Below the pieces are notes generated by a model. That model was not told the origin of the DNA. It did no database searches and saw only the letters and a program-made list of their open reading frames with translations. A stretch of DNA of 64,000 nucleotides from JASLQO01 sp002327525 (GTDB lineage Bacteria; Pseudomonadota; Gammaproteobacteria; Pseudomonadales; Azotimanducaceae), in the NCBI GenBank assembly GCA_030744435.1, contig JASLQO010000031.1, positions 62,001 to 126,000 of the forward strand. The letters run 5' to 3'. The translations under genes and the position numbers were made by a program. The number at the start of each line of letters is the position of its first letter. Position 1 is the stretch's first letter. Positions 43,111 to 52,173 of the stretch are shown in pieces.

Positions 43111-43339
43111 CGCTTGGATATCGACCGCTATACGGGGAGGTAAACTACCCGCCCCGTGACCCTGGAATACGACAAGTGCCACCTTCGGATATCCACTAGG
43201 GCCCTGGAGGGAGATGCGGGTTGAACACCCGTCTTGCGGCTCTAACATAGCGCCGGCGAAAAAAGGTGATTTAACTACCGTTAACAGAAGCCATGAGTTG
43301 TATGTGTTCAATGAGTTATAAAGACTGCGAGACGCTCCC

Positions 43340-44230
43340 GTGACAGACGCGAAGCTGCATATCGTGTCCGGTAAGGGCGGCGTAGGAAAAACTCTTTACG
43401 CGGCCGCGCTTGCCTCGAGACTTGCCCAGCCACAAGCACGTACCCTGTTGATCAGCTTCGATCAGACCGGCATCACGCACCCCGTTTTCGGTGTCAAACT
43501 CGCGTACAAACCGCACCGCCTGACCCAACACCTCGACTTGTCCCGCGTTGATGCACATCAGGCCATCGCCGAGTACTTTCGCAAGAACACCACCTTTTCC
43601 TTCTTCTATCAGGGTGTGATCGCCAATCCGGCGGTGAAACGCTTTTTCGACGCCCTACCGCTGTTCGACGAGTTGTTCTGTCTCGGCAAACTGCTCGATC
43701 TCGTGACCGGGACCGACCGGATCTACGATCACGTCGTGTTCGATGCACCCGCCACGGGACACTGCAAGATTTTGCTGAACGTGCCTCGCGTTGCCATCCG
43801 TACCCTGCTCGCGGGTCCGATCTATGACAACGCGATCAAGATCCAGGATATGCTCACCGATCCAGACACGTCCCAACTCACCATCGTCACGCTGCCGGAA
43901 GAAACGCCAGTGCGCGAGGCACAGGATCTGCATCTATTCGCCGTGGACCTCGGTCTCAAAACCACCACGGCCATCGTGAACCGGTGCACAGCGTCGAATT
44001 TCGACGACGACGAGTTGCACCTGATTGCACGCCTCGGCGACGCGCTGCCCTCGTGCGCCCCAATTGCCGAAGCCGTCGCGCTCGAACGCAACATCGCTGA
44101 GACACAGGCCCGCCACATTCGCTGGCTCGAAGGCTCCGGACTCGACTTGACCACCCTCCCCGAACTGGTCGAAAGCGGTAGCGAGAAGCTGGAGGCGATG
44201 GTCGCCTGTCTCCGGGAGCGCGCACCATGA
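43340..44230 (+). CDS. ArsA-like ATPase, first of a pair
   Basis: A 296-residue member of the ArsA/GET3 (deviant Walker) ATPase family. The P-loop is VSGKGGVGKTLYAAALA; switch II is VVFDAPATGHCKILL. The usual switch I (DPA) reads SFDQTGITHPVFG, so the site is unusual. It starts with GTG (43340), RBS weak. Its last bases overlap the second ArsA-like gene in an ATGA (44227-44230). The two may form a heterodimer equivalent to the A1 and A2 halves of ArsA; cargo is unknown and no arsenic genes are nearby. Confidence 0.88.
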   Translation: MTDAKLHIVSGKGGVGKTLYAAALASRLAQPQARTLLISFDQTGITHPVFGVKLAYKPHRLTQHLDLSRVDAHQAIAEYFRKNTTFSFFYQGVIANPAVKRFFDALPLFDELFCLGKLLDLVTGTDRIYDHVVFDAPATGHCKILLNVPRVAIRTLLAGPIYDNAIKIQDMLTDPDTSQLTIVTLPEETPVREAQDLHLFAVDLGLKTTTAIVNRCTASNFDDDELHLIARLGDALPSCAPIAEAVALERNIAETQARHIRWLEGSGLDLTTLPELVESGSEKLEAMVACLRERAP

Positions 44231-45312
44231 GCGGTCTCGAAGCGGTTCTTCGGGATCAGCGTATCGTACTGTGCGGCGGTAGCGGCGGAGTCGGGAAAAC
44301 CACAACGGCTGCGGCCCTGGGGCTGCTCGGGGCCTCCCTCGGTCTGGAAACCCTAATCCTCACCATCGACCCGGCACGGCGTCTGGCCAATGCCATGGGT
44401 CTCGAGCACATCGAACCTCATCCGCAGAGGCTGCCCGAGGCACCCAATTTGTCGGTGATGATGCTGGATGCTGGACAGACGTTCGACGCGCTCGTGGCAC
44501 GTCACGCAAAAACCGAAGACTCCGCCAAGGCATTTCTCGCAAATCCTTACTATCAGCAGATCTCGGCTACCGTGGCGGGCTCGCGTGAATTCATGGCCAT
44601 GGAACAGATTCACGAGCTTGCGCAGGACGAGCAATTCCAGTTGGTGATCGTCGATACACCGCCAACCCAACATGCACTGGATTTTCTCAACGCACCGAAA
44701 CGACTCATCGAACTGCTCGACGGCACCGGGCTCGGCATGGTCATCAGGGCATCGAGTTTCGCCAATCGCATGAGCTTCGGCATGCTGGGCCATACCCAGA
44801 ATCAGTTCGCCCGTTTTTTCGAGGCATTGACGGGACACCGACTGATGCTCGATCTAAACGACTTCTTTGAGACTTTTGCCGATGTCATCCAGAGCTTCAA
44901 GAAACGTGCCGCGAGCCTGCAGGCACTGCTTCGAAGCGAAGACGCGGCCTTCCTGCTCGTGCTCACACCCGCTGAGGAACTCGCCGAAGGTACCGAGCGT
45001 TATCTCGCGCGTCTGACCGAAGAACAGATGACGGTTCGAGGCATCGTCTTCAATCAGGTGCATGAAATCCAATCCTGCCCGGTGTCTGCTGAAGTGCTGC
45101 GCGCAGGCGAGGCCGAGGGCCTACCGCGCGAGCTGGTGCGCCGCGCACTTGAGTGTCACGCTCACTGGTTTGCCAGCAGCGAGAACGAAGCCCGGCTCAT
45201 CGCACCCTGGCACGAAAGGGGTCTGACCTGTGTCAGGGTACCCCGCCTGCCGGGCAATATAGCAAGCCTCGATGAACTGCGGCGTATCAGCTCGGCACTC
45301 GCAACCGCCTGA
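44227..45312 (+). CDS. ArsA-like ATPase, second of a pair
   Basis: A 361-residue ATPase of the same family: P-loop LCGGSGGVGKTTTAAALG (residues about 16-33), switch I LTIDPARRLANAMG, switch II VIVDTPPTQHALDFLNAP. Unlike its partner it keeps all switch motifs, hence it is probably the active ATPase of the pair. The 80 residues after the P-loop half are helical. A role in moving a metalloid or tail-anchored protein is unproven. Convergent to the LLM oxidoreductase gene. Confidence 0.9.
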   Translation: MSGLEAVLRDQRIVLCGGSGGVGKTTTAAALGLLGASLGLETLILTIDPARRLANAMGLEHIEPHPQRLPEAPNLSVMMLDAGQTFDALVARHAKTEDSAKAFLANPYYQQISATVAGSREFMAMEQIHELAQDEQFQLVIVDTPPTQHALDFLNAPKRLIELLDGTGLGMVIRASSFANRMSFGMLGHTQNQFARFFEALTGHRLMLDLNDFFETFADVIQSFKKRAASLQALLRSEDAAFLLVLTPAEELAEGTERYLARLTEEQMTVRGIVFNQVHEIQSCPVSAEVLRAGEAEGLPRELVRRALECHAHWFASSENEARLIAPWHERGLTCVRVPRLPGNIASLDELRRISSALATA

Positions 45313-45319
45313 GCGAGAT

Positions 45320-46315
45320 TCAGATTCGCGCTAGATCCTGCAACAGTTCGACGGGTGTGCCCTGCGGCATGCCCACGTAACTCACCACGCTGCCGAAACG
45401 CTCTCGGATCACGGCCTCGATCTGATCGAAGCGACCGGCCGCCACGAACAGATCTACCACGTCGTCCGGAATCTCCTTCGTCATTTCGTCCCACTGCCCT
45501 TTTTTAGACATAGCGTTCAGCTTGTGACCGAGATCCTCCAGCCCATGCACCTCGAACACCGGCCAGTAAGAAGGCGTCGAGCCATAGAAGCCCACGCGCA
45601 TGCGCACCCACTCGTATACCTCGCTCACGACCTCGTCATCGGCACCCGTAGCGACGAATCCACCGCCGGAGATATCAAAGCCGTCGAGATCGCGTCCACT
45701 CGCTGCCAGACCTCTCTTGAGTCTCGGCACGACCACCTCGTCGAGGTAGCGCCGTGTGCAGAAGCTGTGCAGCATCACGCCGTCACACTCCTCGGCCGCC
45801 ACCTTCATCATGACTGGCCCGACAGCCGCGATCTGCACCTTCGGCAAACCGTGTTCCTGTGGGTCCGGCATGAAATTTGGCGTCATCAGGCTGAATTGAT
45901 AGTGCTCACCCTGATAATCGAGCTTGGTGCCATTTTGCCAGCAGTCCCAGATAGCGTGCAGCGATTGGACGTACTCTCGCATGCGCGGTGCCGGTGGACT
46001 CCAGGGCACGCTGAACCGACGCACATTGTGACCCTTCACCTGGCTGCCGAGGCCCAGCGTGAAACGGCCGCGCGAAGCCGTCTGCAGGTCCCACGCCACG
46101 CTTGCCGCCGCCATCGGAGAGCGCGCGAAAGCGATGGCGACATTGGTACGCAACTCTATCGTTTGCGAATGTGTGGCCGCCACCGCCAGAGGCAGAAACG
46201 GACTCAATTGATTTTCCTGGCTCGTAACCGCGCCGAATCCACCCGCCTCCAGCCCTCTAACATGGGCGCCCACGTCGTTCAGATCGATGCCGGTAATCGA
46301 AGTCAGTGCTTTCAA
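45320..46315 (-). CDS. LLM-class F420/FMN-dependent oxidoreductase
   Basis: A 331-residue luciferase-like TIM barrel: AHVRGLEAGGFGAVTSQENQ, ELRTNVAIAFARSPMAAA, SRGRFTLGLGSQVKGHNVRR, and PDPQEHGLPKVQIAAVGPVM. The layout matches the TIGR03617-like probable F420 oxidoreductases. Start is TTG at 46315 with GGGAGA five bases before; longer frames add residues without similarity. Only about 20% like the other LLM protein by eye (4833). Substrate unknown. Confidence 0.88.
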   Translation of the reverse strand: MKALTSITGIDLNDVGAHVRGLEAGGFGAVTSQENQLSPFLPLAVAATHSQTIELRTNVAIAFARSPMAAASVAWDLQTASRGRFTLGLGSQVKGHNVRRFSVPWSPPAPRMREYVQSLHAIWDCWQNGTKLDYQGEHYQFSLMTPNFMPDPQEHGLPKVQIAAVGPVMMKVAAEECDGVMLHSFCTRRYLDEVVVPRLKRGLAASGRDLDGFDISGGGFVATGADDEVVSEVYEWVRMRVGFYGSTPSYWPVFEVHGLEDLGHKLNAMSKKGQWDEMTKEIPDDVVDLFVAAGRFDQIEAVIRERFGSVVSYVGMPQGTPVELLQDLARI

Positions 46316-46440
46316 TGTGTTCTCCCTGCGATTCGGGTGTTCCCAGAATACCGCCCGTTGTCCGGACACGGAAGTTACCACCAACCAGTAGAAATGATTA
46401 GGATCACAGTGTGATCGCTGCAACCACCGACCCAAATCTC

Positions 46441-46822
46441 ATGGTGCACTCCCTCTCCGACACCGGCCTGCTGCTTACCTTCGTTCCGGTCGCCGGCGTC
46501 ATAGTTGTGCTATACCGCTGGCGCACGAGCGCAAAGAGCGCCGTCTACGCGACGTTCAGAATGCTGGTCCAGCTACTGGCCATCGGCTACGCTCTCATCT
46601 ACATCTTCGACTCCGATAGAATCGCCATCATCGCGCTGGTGCTCTGTATCATGCTGGGCGTGTGGCCAGCTGGATCGCCATTCGGCCGCTCGAGACGAAG
46701 GGTCCCCGATCTACTTCTGGTCATTGATCGCCATCGCCGCGCGCAGCCTGGTGGTACTCGCCCTGGTGACCCGGGCCATAATTGCTATCGAGCCGTGGTT
46801 TGCGCCACGCTACCGGAACTAA
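46441..46822 (+). pseudogene. FetB/UPF0014-type permease fragment with frameshifts
   Basis: The N-terminal helices of the FetB-like ABC permease family are visible: SLSDTGLLLTFVPVAGVIVV, YATFRMLVQLLAIGYALIYI. The next block VASWIAIRPLETKG is in a second frame, and SPIYFWSLIAIAARSLVVLA with IEPWFAPRYRN in a third, ending in TAA. The rest of the permease (about 130 residues) and its ATPase are absent. A relic between the LLM and GST genes. Confidence 0.65.
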
Positions 46823-46829
46823 TGCAGCC

Positions 46830-47435
46830 CTACTGTCTGGCCCGCGCGCGGTTGAATCCGTCGCGCTCCATCAGCCGTGCCAGATAGCGTTTGCAGTTGG
46901 GTTTGTAGCGTTCGTCGAGTCCGAGAGAAATACCGAGAAACAGCGCATACCCCACGGCGATGTCTGCGATCGTGAACCGATCTGCGACCAGGTATTCCTT
47001 ACCCTCCAGTGCTGCCTCCACCGCCCGCAGGCGCGAGTGATACCAGATTGCATAGTCCTCGGCCGCCTGGTGCAGTCCCTTCTCCGGTTCCTGATGCGTG
47101 TAGCGCAATACGATAGTCTGCGGGAACGTAAGCGTGGCGTCGCTGCGATACAACCAGTTGAGATACTCACCGTAAGCCGGTTCGTCCGAATACACACCGA
47201 TGTCGCTCGGTCCGTACCTTTCCACCAGGTAGTGACAGATTCCCGAGGACTCGGTCATAGTCAGATCGCCATCCAGAAAGGTAGGCACCGTACCCATCGG
47301 GTTGATGTCCAGGTAATCCGGGTAGGTGAACCGTGGTGGAAACCGCATGTTCTCGAGTTCGCATTCGAGTCCCATCTCCTCCAGCGCCCACAGTGGTCGC
47401 AGCGAACGGGCATCCGGACAGTGGTAGAGCTTCAT
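46830..47435 (-). CDS. Glutathione S-transferase family protein
   Basis: A 201-residue GST: thioredoxin-fold N-terminus (KLYHCPDARSLRPLWALEEM, NPMGTVPTFLDGDLTMTESS with the cis-Pro and the Glu-Ser glutathione contact) and an all-helical C-terminus (YLVADRFTIADIAVGYAL). A strong RBS AGGAGG lies just before the ATG. It follows two acyl-CoA dehydrogenase genes after 10 bases and is probably the last gene of the TetR operon. It may conjugate or isomerise a reactive intermediate. Confidence 0.92.
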   Translation of the reverse strand: MKLYHCPDARSLRPLWALEEMGLECELENMRFPPRFTYPDYLDINPMGTVPTFLDGDLTMTESSGICHYLVERYGPSDIGVYSDEPAYGEYLNWLYRSDATLTFPQTIVLRYTHQEPEKGLHQAAEDYAIWYHSRLRAVEAALEGKEYLVADRFTIADIAVGYALFLGISLGLDERYKPNCKRYLARLMERDGFNRARARQ

Positions 47436-47445
47436 ATGGACCTCC

Positions 47446-48564
47446 TCAGGATGCCTTGTCGAGCATGAGCGGGGCGAGCAACTGGCGCTGATAACGTTCG
47501 TCGCCGAATTGGTACTGACACCACAGCGCCCGGCGCAGGAACAACTGCGCGTCGCACTCATAGGTGAATCCGAATCCGCCATGAAACTGCACTGCGCGGT
47601 CCCCGGCGTAAGCAAAGGCGGCACTGCCATGCGCCTTGGCAGCACGTACCGCGTTCTCGAAACCCGCCTCGTCACCCCGTGCCAGCAACGTGGCAGCGTG
47701 ATACAGATGCGACTTGGCGGCCTCACCATCCAGCAGGATCTGCACGGTGGGGTGCTTCAGGCTCTGGTAGCTGCCGATCAGGCGGTCGAATTGCTTGCGC
47801 GTATTGAGATACTCGACGATGACGTGCAGAACCCCCGTCAGGCCACCGCTGATCTCGGCCGCGATGAGGAGTAATGCCGCCAGTTCAATAGCGTGCAGCT
47901 GCGCAAAGGGCAGGAGGTTTGCCTCGGGTAGCGAGATGCCATCGAGTGAAAGTGCAAAGCTGCGGCGGGTCTCGTCGATGACGACCTCGCGGCACAGCGC
48001 ATCGCTGGCAAGATGAGCCTTCTCGATCAGCACGAGGCGCGCCGCACCGTCGATCTCCACCGAGGCGACGATCACGTCGGCGAGTTGAGCGTCCAGTACG
48101 AAGCGCTTTTCGCCGGAGAGTGCCAGGACGCCTCCTTCGAGGCGCCCTCGCGCGCTTATCTCATCCAGGCGCCAACTGCCGTCTTCCTCCGTGAGCGCGA
48201 CACTTCCCACCGCCCCTTCCACCAGTTTTGGAAGCCAGGACTGCTTCTGCGTATCACTGCCCGAGGTGACCAGGGCATGGATAGCGAGCGTACTCGCGAC
48301 ATAGGGCGAACTCATCAGATATCGACCCATGCTCTCCACCACGGGCACCACGTCGGCAAGTCCCAGCCCGAGTCCTCCATACTCCTCCGGCACCGCGATG
48401 CCGAGCCAGCCGAGCCCCGCAATCTCACGCCAGAGATCATCATCGAAGCCGTTGTCGGTTTCGATATTGGCGCGCACCTTCTCGATCGGAGAGGTGTTGC
48501 GGCAGAAATCGGCCGCGGTTTCCAGCAGCATGGTCTGTTCTTCACTGAATTCGATTTGCGCCAT
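47446..48564 (-). CDS. Acyl-CoA dehydrogenase
   Basis: A 372-residue ACAD: IEFSEEQTMLLETAADFCRN, GIAVPEEYGGLGLGLADVV, VALTEEDGSWRLD, then a C-terminal helical part with VIVEYLNTRKQFDRLIGSYQ and GDRAVQFHGGFGFTYECDAQ (Q-x-H-G-G-x-G-x-T). It is the partner of the next ACAD, only ten bases away. Pairs of this kind may form heteromeric dehydrogenases as in steroid and terpenoid catabolism. AGGAG is seven bases before the ATG. Confidence 0.93.
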   Translation of the reverse strand: MAQIEFSEEQTMLLETAADFCRNTSPIEKVRANIETDNGFDDDLWREIAGLGWLGIAVPEEYGGLGLGLADVVPVVESMGRYLMSSPYVASTLAIHALVTSGSDTQKQSWLPKLVEGAVGSVALTEEDGSWRLDEISARGRLEGGVLALSGEKRFVLDAQLADVIVASVEIDGAARLVLIEKAHLASDALCREVVIDETRRSFALSLDGISLPEANLLPFAQLHAIELAALLLIAAEISGGLTGVLHVIVEYLNTRKQFDRLIGSYQSLKHPTVQILLDGEAAKSHLYHAATLLARGDEAGFENAVRAAKAHGSAAFAYAGDRAVQFHGGFGFTYECDAQLFLRRALWCQYQFGDERYQRQLLAPLMLDKAS

Positions 48565-48573
48565 GGTGCTCTC

Positions 48574-49773
48574 CTAATCCTTCGGCAGTCCGAGCACGCG
48601 CTCGCCGAGAATGTTGTGCTGAATCTGGCTAGTGCCGCCGCCGATGGTGGCGGAGAAGGCGTTAAGGTAAGAACGCTGCCACATACCGCCGTCAATGGCG
48701 TCCGCACTCACGAATCTGGCGCCGTTCGCACCCTGCAGCGAGAGCGCAAACTGGCACATACGGCGCTTGAGTTCCGAGCCACGCAACTTGCCCGACATGG
48801 CAGGTGCGCTCGGCCAGTCGGAGGCGAGCGCGGGTATGCGGGCGCGCTCGCCCATCAGCATGCTGCCGCGCGCATCGACGATGAGTTGCACCATCTCATC
48901 GCGTATCAACGGATCCTCTAGCGCAGGCCGTCCATTGCGCCGCGAGCGTCGCGCCAGTTCAACGACATCGTTGATATTGAGATCCATGAAAGAAAGCCCA
49001 CCGGCCTGCCCACCCGTGGCACCTCGCTCGAAGGTGAGTGTGACCATGGCGATACGCCAGCCTTCCCCCTCGCTGCCCATAAGGCACGATGCCGGAATGC
49101 GGGCATCGTTGAAGAACGTCTGACAGAAACCGTATTCACCCGTTAGCTTCTTGATCGGGCGCGGCTCGATTCCATCGACGTGCATGGGTGAGAGAAAATA
49201 GCTCAGGCCAGCGTACTTGTTGTCTCCCCCTGTAGAGGTGCGCGCCAGCAGGATCATGTATTTGGCATACGTCCCGAGGCTGGTCCATATTTTAGAACCG
49301 TTGAGCACGTACTCATCGCCGTCTTTCACAGCCCGGCACTGAGCATTGCCCAGGTCCGAACCATGATCCGGTTCCGAGAAGCCCTGACACCAGATGTCCT
49401 CGGCGGACAAGATGCCCTTAATGTATCGCTGCTTGTCGTGTTCAGTACCCAGATTCAGGATGAGCGGCCCGGCCCAGTTCAGACCGATGGTGTTGGGAAG
49501 AAAGGGCACACGGTGCTTCGCCATCGCGCGCGTGGCGACATCCTGAAACACCTGCTCCACGCCACCGCCGCCGTACTCCTTCGGCCAGGCCATGCCGACG
49601 TAACCAGCCTCGTACACTTTGTTCTGCCAATCACGCAGGTATTCGAACTGCTCGTCGGTGCCCACTTCCATGAAGGTCTCAGGCAGGAGAAAGGCCGGCT
49701 CTGCCGGTTTGTTCTCGGCCATCCAGGCATCCACCTCGCGTTCGAATTCCGTGAGTTCTGCTTCGCTCGTCAT
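48574..49773 (-). CDS. Acyl-CoA dehydrogenase (AtuD/citronellyl-CoA-like context)
   Basis: A 399-residue ACAD: VGMAWPKEYGGGGVEQVFQD, WCQGFSEPDHGSDLGNAQC, FLSPMHVDGIEPRPIK and TIGGGTSQIQHNILGERVLG. Its ATG (49773) overlaps the TGA of the tetR gene in an ATGA, so regulator and enzyme are co-transcribed. Given the divergent carboxylase/hydratase/AtuA operon, a role in oxidising a branched or isoprenoid acyl-CoA is likely. Confidence 0.92.
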   Translation of the reverse strand: MTSEAELTEFEREVDAWMAENKPAEPAFLLPETFMEVGTDEQFEYLRDWQNKVYEAGYVGMAWPKEYGGGGVEQVFQDVATRAMAKHRVPFLPNTIGLNWAGPLILNLGTEHDKQRYIKGILSAEDIWCQGFSEPDHGSDLGNAQCRAVKDGDEYVLNGSKIWTSLGTYAKYMILLARTSTGGDNKYAGLSYFLSPMHVDGIEPRPIKKLTGEYGFCQTFFNDARIPASCLMGSEGEGWRIAMVTLTFERGATGGQAGGLSFMDLNINDVVELARRSRRNGRPALEDPLIRDEMVQLIVDARGSMLMGERARIPALASDWPSAPAMSGKLRGSELKRRMCQFALSLQGANGARFVSADAIDGGMWQRSYLNAFSATIGGGTSQIQHNILGERVLGLPKD

Positions 49774-50405
49774 TTCGTCTCGTTTCCGTCGTCTGTTGTC
49801 TCTTTCAGCCGCAGTAGCGGCGCAACCAGTTCGATCCACTTGTTCACGTAACGCAGGGTCTGTTCCTTTGTGATCCCGTACCGCTCCTGGATCAGGAGTC
49901 CACGCATGAAACTGCGTGTCATGTTCATGAGCATCACGGCCTCGTCCGTCCCACCGTTGACGGATTCGTACACATCCAGCGTCGATTGATCTAGACGCTG
50001 TCCCCAGCGCAACAGATCGTTGGAGATGCGGCGTTTCAGATCCTCGTCTGTACGCGCGGCGATGAGAATCTCCATGAGCGCCAGATAAGCGCGTGTATTG
50101 ATGAAGCGCCGCCAGGCGATCATGAGCGCCTCTTCGACACTGTCGGCTTCGTTGCCCCGCTTCGCCCGTTTCTGCGCCACGACTGTGGTCCTGTGCAGCA
50201 ATCGATCGACAGTCTCTGCGATCAGGTCTTCCTTGCTCGGAAAATGGTGTTGCAGTGCCCCCTTGGAAAATCCGGCCGCAGTGGCAACAGCCTTCAGCGA
50301 CGTCTCGGCATAGCCAACGATCGCGAGCGACTCGATGGTCGCATCGCAGATCGCGTCGCGTGCGCGTGCGCTCTTGGCCTGTTGCAATCCCTGTGAGCCG
50401 TTCAT
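49770..50405 (-). CDS. TetR/AcrR transcriptional regulator
   Basis: A 211-residue regulator. The N-terminal helix-turn-helix is ATIESLAIVGYAETSLKAVA, AAGFSKGALQHHFPSKEDLI. The ligand domain is all-helical and lacks recognisable family motifs. It lies divergent from the carboxylase operon at 50539 and upstream of two ACAD genes and a GST, the usual setting for a repressor released by an acyl-CoA; AtuR plays this part in Pseudomonas. AGGAGG precedes the ATG. Confidence 0.93.
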   Translation of the reverse strand: MNGSQGLQQAKSARARDAICDATIESLAIVGYAETSLKAVATAAGFSKGALQHHFPSKEDLIAETVDRLLHRTTVVAQKRAKRGNEADSVEEALMIAWRRFINTRAYLALMEILIAARTDEDLKRRISNDLLRWGQRLDQSTLDVYESVNGGTDEAVMLMNMTRSFMRGLLIQERYGITKEQTLRYVNKWIELVAPLLRLKETTDDGNETK

Positions 50406-50538
50406 CGATCCTCCTGTTCAGGCGGCCGTGACGTTACCATAATAAAAGGCCTTCCGGCTGGTTTTTTTTAGTGTTACTGTTGAGCACCATCGAACTAGAA
50501 TCTGCTCGACTAGGGCGCGCGGCAAAAGGGAGACTCGT

Positions 50539-52173
50539 ATGGCGGTACTGGAATCGAAGCTCGATACCAGAGCGGAAGTGTTTCAGCAAAACAAAGCTGA
50601 CATGCTGGAAACGCTCGACGGACTTCAGGAGTTGTACGACGAGGCCGCCCGCGGCGGCGGCGAGGAAGCGATGCAGCGCCTCGCCTCGCGCGGCAAGATG
50701 CCCATTCGCGAGCGTATCGCGGCGGTGCTGGACCGCGACTCGCCCTTCCTCGAAATCAGCCCGCTGGCCGCCTGGCGCTCTCCGTATGCGGTGGGTTCCG
50801 GTTTTGTGGTCGGGGTCGGCATCATCGAGGACGTGGAATGCGTCATTCTCGGCCACGATCCCTCCGTACGGGCAGGTGCATTCAACCAGTTCAACTCCAA
50901 AAAGCTCATGCGCGGCCTGGAGATCGCCCGCGAGAACCGCATGCCTTACGTGCAGTTCGTGGAATCCGCGGGCGCCGACCTTCGCGGGCAGGGTGGCGGC
51001 GGCGATCCGGAAGCGGCCATCCAGCGTGAAGGCGCGCACTTCGCAGAGTCCGGGCGCCTGTTCTACGAGATCACAGAACTCTCGAAAATGCGCATCCCCA
51101 CCATCTCCGTGGTGTTCGGCGCTTCCACCGCCGGTGGCGCCTACCAACCGGGGATGAGTGACTACAACATCTTCATCAAGAACCAGTCACGCGTCTTCCT
51201 CGGAGGTCCCCCGCTGGTGAAGATGGCCACGGGCGAGGATGCAGACGAAGAGAGCCTGGGGGGCGCCGACATGCACACCCAGATCTCGGGGCTCGGCGAC
51301 TACCTCGCCCAGGACGAAAAGGACGGCATCCGTATGTGTCGCGAGGTGGTCGCACATCTTAACTGGCGCAAGTTCGGTCCCGAGCCGGAAGCCGAGTTCG
51401 AGGAGCCGATCCACGATAAGGAAGATCTTCTGGGACTCATCAGCCAGGATCTGCGTGCGCCCTTCGACATGCGGGAGGTGATCGCCCGCATCGTGGACGC
51501 ATCCTATTTCGAAGAATTCAAACCGCTGTACGGCCCGACACTGGTATGCGGCTGGGCACGCATCCATGGCTATCCGCTAGGCATTCTCGGCAACAACGGA
51601 GCACTCTTCTCCGAATCCTCCGAGAAGGCATCGCAATTCATCCAGTTGTGCAATCAGATCGACGTACCGCTGCTGTTCCTGCACAACATCACGGGATACA
51701 TCGTGGGTACGGACTTCGAACAGGGCGGCATCACCAAGAACGGTTCGAAGATGATCAACGCGGTATCAAACTCCACGGTGCCGCACATTACCGTCATTTG
51801 CGCCTCTTCATACGGCGCTGGCAACTACGGCATGAGCGGCCGGGCATTCGGGACACGTTTCACCTATATCTGGCCGTTCGCCAAGATCGCGGTAATGGGG
51901 CCCAAGCAGATGGCGGGCGTGATGACCATCATCGGCCGGGCAGCCGCTGCCCGCCGTGGAATCGAGTTCGACGAGGAAGCCGACGCCAAACGCGCGGCGG
52001 TCGCCGAGCACTGGGCCGAGGAACGATCGAAGGGGCTCTTCGCCACGTCGCGCGTCTCGGACGATGGCATGATTGACCCGAGAGATACGCGAGAGGTCAT
52101 CGCAATGTCCCTGTCGGCTTGTTACAACAACAAGGTAGAAGGTACGAAGGAGTTTGGCACATGGCGGATGTAA
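50539..52173 (+). CDS. Acyl-CoA carboxylase carboxyltransferase subunit (AtuC/LiuB-like)
   Basis: A 544-residue biotin-dependent carboxyltransferase beta subunit: GKMPIRERIAAVLDRDSPFL, AAWRSPYAVGSGFVVGVGI, SVVFGASTAGGAYQPGMSDY, FLHNITGYIVGTDFEQGGIT and CASSYGAGNYGMSGRAFGTR. These match the methylcrotonyl/geranyl-CoA carboxylase group. It transfers a carboxyl group from biotin to a 3-methyl-branched enoyl-CoA. The next gene starts inside its last codons (13-base overlap), indicating a coupled alpha/beta complex. AAGGGAG precedes the ATG. Confidence 0.93.
   Translation: MAVLESKLDTRAEVFQQNKADMLETLDGLQELYDEAARGGGEEAMQRLASRGKMPIRERIAAVLDRDSPFLEISPLAAWRSPYAVGSGFVVGVGIIEDVECVILGHDPSVRAGAFNQFNSKKLMRGLEIARENRMPYVQFVESAGADLRGQGGGGDPEAAIQREGAHFAESGRLFYEITELSKMRIPTISVVFGASTAGGAYQPGMSDYNIFIKNQSRVFLGGPPLVKMATGEDADEESLGGADMHTQISGLGDYLAQDEKDGIRMCREVVAHLNWRKFGPEPEAEFEEPIHDKEDLLGLISQDLRAPFDMREVIARIVDASYFEEFKPLYGPTLVCGWARIHGYPLGILGNNGALFSESSEKASQFIQLCNQIDVPLLFLHNITGYIVGTDFEQGGITKNGSKMINAVSNSTVPHITVICASSYGAGNYGMSGRAFGTRFTYIWPFAKIAVMGPKQMAGVMTIIGRAAAARRGIEFDEEADAKRAAVAEHWAEERSKGLFATSRVSDDGMIDPRDTREVIAMSLSACYNNKVEGTKEFGTWRM

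Noticed and set aside
50406..50538. Search for a TetR operator in the divergent gap
   Set aside because: Only short palindromes such as AAGGCCTT were seen; none is long or well placed enough to be called.
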